From assembly GCA_002179805.1 (NCBI GenBank), contig NAVB01002117.1, positions 1 to 11,208 on the forward strand: 11,208 nucleotides of DNA. The letters run 5' to 3'. The translations under genes and the position numbers were made by a program. The stretch comes from Acanthamoeba lenticulata. Its lineage: Eukaryota; Discosea; Longamoebia; Acanthamoebidae. This document shows positions 7,430 through 11,208 of the stretch, one piece after another. The notes below the pieces were generated by a model. The model was not told the origin of the DNA and ran no database searches. It was given only the letters and a program-made list of their open reading frames with translations. Every line of letters begins with the position of its first letter. The first letter of the stretch is position 1.

Positions 7430-8942
7430 ATGGAAGGGAGTGGTAAGAAGAAGGGAAAGACGAGGCGCGGAGTCGAGAAGGAGAAGACCGACGGATCATA
7501 CCCAGCACAGGCCCTTGTCAAGAAAGCGGAGCAGCTTGTTGAGGAATGCAATTATGAATTGGCTCAGCGTTTCTATGAAAAAGCCCTTAAGCAGGAGCCA
7601 AACAACACACAGGCACGTCGTTCGCCTACTTCATTGATTTCCGTTCTCCCTTTAGGCTCTCAAACCAAAAATTTCTCGCCCATTTCTTCATCTGAGATGC
7701 GATTTCTTTTTAGATGCTGATTTTCTTGTCAATGCAAAAACAGGCGTTGTGCGGCTACGCTGATGTGCTGCTTCAACTCGGGGATGCGGATGCCGCGTAT
7801 CAGTCTCTCATGCGTTGCATCGAGCTTGCGCCAGAGGCTGACGGCACGCCCTACCTCAACCTGGCCCAGATCTCTGAGGGCCTGGACGCCCTGGGCTACT
7901 TCAGCAAGGGTATCGAGCTCCTCGTCAAGCAACGCGCCGTACTCTTCGCCGAGGTAGCTATCCTCTTTCTCTTACGTGTCTCGCTACACATCACCAACTC
8001 GACGGCTCCAGGAGGGACAGGACTCGGAAAAGGTGCTCGAGTTGAACATACAGATCGCGAGGGCCTACTGCGCCGCGGCCGAGATTTACCTCACTGACGC
8101 CTGGTTTGCTTATCTCACCTTTGTCGTCGTCTTGAGCTCCTGACCACCTCTGGTATTCGCGGGGCGCGTCAAACTGATGGTTGGGTGCGGCGCGACAGCT
8201 TCGAAGAGAACGCAGAGAGCGAGTGCGACAGGTTCTTGACCGAGGCACTCAAGTACGATCCGGAGAATCCCGAGGTGCACCAGACCATGGCCAGCTTTCG
8301 GATAAGCCAGAACCGCAAGGATGACGCTCTGCGGTCCCTCAACTACAGCTACAACCTGTGGGCCAACATTGGTATGGCCGCTTTACGTCCCGTTTCTATG
8401 TTTCTCCATGTCTCTTCACCTCACCTGTGGGTGGCGGTGCCTACAACAGTGGAGGACGAGGCCAAGCCCGAATACGACTTCCGTACGACCACAGCCAAGC
8501 TCTTCCTGGAGCTGGGCCAACATGAAACAGCACGACAAATCCTCGATGTACTGGTACTGGAGCACGACTCTGTGGCCGAGGTGTGGTATCTCCTCCACCT
8601 GGCCAACTTGCCAACCGACGTCGAGCAAGCCGCTGAGGCCATCACACAAGCCAAAGAAGTACGACAGATCTCCTCCTTGGTGGCCAAATGCGGATTTTGA
8701 GCTAACATCACCATACGCGTATCCTGCCCACGCAGCTCATCGAGATGGAGCTCCAAGACGAGGATCATCCCGAGCTTCTCGAACTCCAAGAGCGAATTAA
8801 CGCTGCGCTCGCTTCCATGCCAGAGCTTCCCGACGCCGCCGAAGAGGATGGCGAGGATGAAATTGGGGGTGATGAAGATGAAGAAGAAGAGGACGACGAT
8901 GGCGACGATGGTGATGGTGGCGACATGAGGGAGGGCTACTAA
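7430..8942 (+). CDS. TPR protein similar to Acl4, chaperone of ribosomal protein uL4
   Basis: Six exons: 7430-7612, 7744-7953, 8012-8103, 8199-8371, 8450-8658, 8736-8942. They total 1074 nt (357 aa) and all junctions are in phase. A Lys-rich start (KKKGK, 6-10) is followed by TPR repeats: 28-61 ending in ALKQEPNN, then 62-95 with ALCGYADVLLQLGDADAA, CIELAPE. Later come EIYLTDACFEENAE (about 154-168), ALKYDPENPEVHQTMASFR (178-196), and AKLFLELGQHETARQIL (235-251) with EVWYLL (263-268). The tail after about 322 is strongly Asp/Glu-rich. This order (TPRs, YLTDxC, W-rich middle, acidic tail) matches Acl4, which in yeast captures nascent uL4 and escorts it to nuclear pre-60S particles. Yeast Acl4 is of similar length (about 390 aa). 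The TPR call is firm; the Acl4 assignment is likely but could be another TPR family. The first intron appears to be GC-AG. Confidence 0.82.
7613..7743 (+). other. Probable GC-AG intron in the Acl4-like gene
   Basis: The exon ends ACACAG and the intron starts GCACGT. It ends AAAAACAG before GCGTTG. Joining at these points gives PNNTQALCGYADVLL, the exact spacing between TPR helices (PNNxxAL). The nearest GT donor, at 7617, is in the wrong phase for this acceptor. At 131 nt it is the longest intron in the window. It contains in-frame stops, so it must be removed. Confidence 0.65.
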
Positions 8943-9099
8943 TTGGCTTGCTGTCGACAAAAAGTTTTGGCGCCATTTTGCCTTCACCAAACTGCAACGT
9001 TCTCTCCTCACGACCAGGGACACGAGGCACTGCATCTGGGACAATCGCGCACACGCCAATTTTCACATCGCGTGACGGAAGTTCGAAACCATCTTTCAC
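8943..9099 (+). promoter_or_regulatory. Gap between the Acl4-like gene and the next plus-strand gene
   Basis: This 157 bp tandem gap must hold the 3' end of the Acl4-like transcript and the promoter/5' UTR of the low-complexity gene. I see no TATA box, RNA gene or repeat. TTCACATG at the end is the start-codon context of the next gene. Confidence 0.35.
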
Positions 9100-11208
9100 A
9101 TGACCTCCCGCGTTGGTCCCAGCAAGGGCCGGCGAAGCTCCGTCGCAGGAGCGCCATCGGTGACAGTCTCTTCCGTCGAGGCGTCAGAGAGCCTTCATCG
9201 ATTTATGAAGGCTCGCACTGAGGCACGTGCGAAACAGCTGGAGGAGCAGCAGAAGCAAGAAGAAGAGGCCGTTAGGGCGGCTCAGGAGCGTCGCGCCCAA
9301 GCTCTGCGATCACTCGAAGAATTCACCCGAAAACAAAATGCGGTCCATCAGCGATCCTCTTCAAACAACACAGCTCAGAAGCAAAAGAGCGCAAGAAGAA
9401 AGACTACCATCGGGGCGACCATCGAGAAGTCTGTCGTGGCTAGAGATGCTCAGAACAAGACCACCAAAGCGAAGGTCCAGCAGGCATCAACCGTCGAGGC
9501 CACAACGGAGAAGGAGAACGGACCGGTCAGTACCGCCTCCAACAACAAGCAGCCTTCTGCAAGTAAGACCACCACTTCGACAGGTCATCAGCGAAAGGTG
9601 GGGGCGGTCTTGGATAACCTGCCCTCCACTCGCACTGGCGTCGCTCGGCTTAGCCTCGTACGTCCTCTTGAGATAGCTTGCCACCATAGCATAGATGAAG
9701 GGCTACTGACCTGCTTTGGTGCAGCAACCCAGCAGCATTGGCAAGACGGCCACCGGTGGCAAGGGGCCAATACAGCGTGATGCGAAGGGTACGTCTCCTA
9801 CACATGCCCATCGTCAGGCATCCCGCAAGCCCAGTGCCTCATATGTTGCTGCCACACAGAAGCACCGTCGAGCCGAACGTCTAGGGCCACCAGCCGACAC
9901 AGCTTGGCGGGATCTCGGACCTCATCGGCGATGGTGTCATCATCTTCAAGGGCCGTCAAAGCGTCGGCCGAGCCTCAGACGCAAACGCAGACTCCACCGA
10001 AAGATACAACCACAACCAAGAAGACCAAGAAAGCAAAGGAGACCGTCAGCCGGCGACGCAGCATGCTGCCCTCGACCAGCGCCTCGCTGGCGGAGCTTGT
10101 GGCGATCGAGAGCCTCTCGGACGACCCCAAGGTCGCTGCTTCTGCGCCGGTGTCTACCGAGGTCAGCCTGGAGAGCGGCAGCGCGCCCTCGGCCACGGCG
10201 ACTTCGGCCCACGCGTCACCCACCATCGGAACAGGCTCTTCGTCTGCTGCTGCGTCGCCCAAGGCCTCGAAGAAACGTCGAGTCAGCGTGGCCGTGGCCC
10301 GCTTTGCACAACCCACCATTGCCGGTACCGCCTCCAATGATCTCAATGTAAATAACAACCAAAAAGGGGAGGCTAATGCATTGCATCTCAGCGAGGCTGC
10401 GCGTTGCGGCGGTCACCGGAAACAACAAGGAGACGGCCAAAGTCGACGCCATTATAGAGCGCCGCAAACAGCGCAGCGCTTCCCTCTCGGCGGCGGCCAT
10501 CGCCAGTCTGGGCGTGGGGCCCACGTTCGGGGCGTCGGCGCCAACGCCCGTTGGGGGAAATCGGCTCAAGCCTCAATCTCGAGCAGCTCCGAGTAGTGGC
10601 GGCGCTGTTGCACCAACGGCCGCAGAGGAGAAGCTCGAAAAGCGGCGCAGGGCTCGTGAGGAGCGCGAGCGCGAGCGCATGCGGGTGAAGATCACCGCCT
10701 CAATCGAGCGCGGACGCAGCCCGACATCGCCGCAGCTCCCCGTGCCCAGGCCCGCCCATGTGGGCAGCAACGAGCGCACGACCAGGAGGAGCGCTGCCCG
10801 GCCGAGCGCGCCCTCTGTGAGCGTCACGGCCAGCAGCGGCAGCAGAAGCGGTTCTGAGCTCAGGGGCAACAGCCGGACGGGCGGCTCGCTGTTGCTCAAT
10901 CAACAGCAGCAACAACAGCAACAGCAGGCCAAGGAGCGAAAGCACCTGCGCTATGAGTCGGTCTTGCCCAAGGACCTGGCTTCGCTCTCCCTCTCCCTCT
11001 CGCTGTCGCGCGAGGAGACGTCGATCGTGGAGGAGGCCGGCGACGATCCGCGGCTTGGCGCTGCGAGCTGCGACAACGCCGTTGGAGGCGGGTCGGAGCA
11101 ACAGCAGCAGCCGCAGAGCAAGTCCACCGAGGAGCAGAGCGTGGCAGAGCTCGACGAGTTGATCCTTAGCCACTACACGGCGCCCGACGAAGACTCGGAG
11201 GAGGACAG
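9100..11208 (+). CDS. Low-complexity, charged coiled-coil protein, function unknown (3' end outside window)
   Basis: Not recognised. Exons: 9100-9657, 9725-9788, 9860-10324, 10392 to the window end, in phase, giving at least 634 residues with no stop reached. Residues 1-30 are Ser/Arg-rich; about 30-80 (MKARTEARAKQLEEQQKQ onward) is a predicted charged coiled coil. A long Ser/Thr/Ala/Lys-rich disordered part follows, with basic clusters such as SRRRSM and KKRRVSVAV, which look like basophilic-kinase sites and nuclear signals. The last exon has a second charged helix (EEKLEKRRRAREERERER), a nine-Gln run, a Ser-Leu alternation (SLSLSLSLS, 10982-11008) and an acidic end (DEDSEED). No enzyme domain is visible. 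Composition suggests a nuclear scaffold, cytoskeletal or phosphoregulated protein, but this is a guess. The start is the first ATG of the open frame. The intron before exon 4 (10325-10391) was chosen because only that donor matches the acceptor phase. Confidence 0.7.
10901..10927 (+). repeat. Poly-glutamine run (CAA/CAG mixed)
   Basis: Nine consecutive Gln codons in the frame of the low-complexity gene, five CAG and four CAA. Mixed codons make it less prone to slippage than pure CAG. Another short Gln run occurs near 11099-11112 in the same exon. Confidence 0.85.

Noticed and set aside
7252..7551. Minus-strand frame across the Lines/Acl4-like gap
   Set aside because: It crosses the AT-rich promoter gap and the antisense of the Acl4-like first exon. 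The Phe/Lys runs come from the T tract.
9975..10358. 127-codon minus-strand frame with a hydrophobic segment
   Set aside because: It is antisense to an exon whose splice phases and composition support the plus-strand gene; the hydrophobic run is the complement of Lys/Thr codons.
10700..11173. Minus-strand frame with long Leu runs (LLLLLLL)
   Set aside because: This is the antisense of the Gln-rich and Leu/Ser-rich coding sequence of the plus-strand gene; poly-Gln codons read backwards give poly-Leu. It is not a membrane protein.

Overview
The window reads as nuclear DNA of a GC-rich, gene-dense, intron-rich unicellular eukaryote. Genes are split by many short introns (mostly 43-131 nt). Most have GT-AG ends, and the donor GTACGT or GTACG recurs. 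Intergenic gaps are only about 100-230 bp. There are no operons, Shine-Dalgarno sites or mobile elements. Intron style, base composition and protein families fit an Acanthamoeba-like amoebozoan; that assignment is my inference, not a database match. All gene models were spliced by hand: exons were joined only where donor, acceptor and codon phase agree, and the totals close exactly in frame.

Layout from left to right. (1) The 3' part of a plus-strand gene: Gln/Glu-rich stretch, C2 domain, Ser/Pro-rich tail (1-1108). (2) A minus-strand nucleolar-type FKBP prolyl isomerase of 291 aa with a histone-H1-like S/TPKK linker (1273-2461), convergent with gene 1. (3) A minus-strand protein of about 515 aa with a SirB1/FBXO21-type transglutaminase-like domain behind an N-terminal region that resembles a LYR fold and a possible mitochondrial presequence (2650-4659). 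(4) A minus-strand homologue of protein Lines (LINS), 700 aa in seven exons (4892-7331). (5) Head-to-head with it across only 98 bp, a plus-strand TPR protein of 357 aa resembling Acl4, the dedicated chaperone of ribosomal protein uL4 (7430-8942). One of its introns is best read as GC-AG. (6) The 5' part of a plus-strand, highly charged, low-complexity protein with coiled-coil, basic and poly-Gln segments, running off the right edge (9100-11208).

The genes do not form one pathway. A loose nuclear/nucleolar theme links the FKBP (nucleolar/chromatin type) and the Acl4-like chaperone (ribosome assembly). The Lines-like and Acl4-like genes probably share a bidirectional promoter. No tRNA, rRNA, CRISPR array, transposon or prophage was seen. 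The most unusual item is the LYR-like plus SirB1-like architecture of gene 3. Several places where two splice choices both keep the frame are also worth testing with RNA data.
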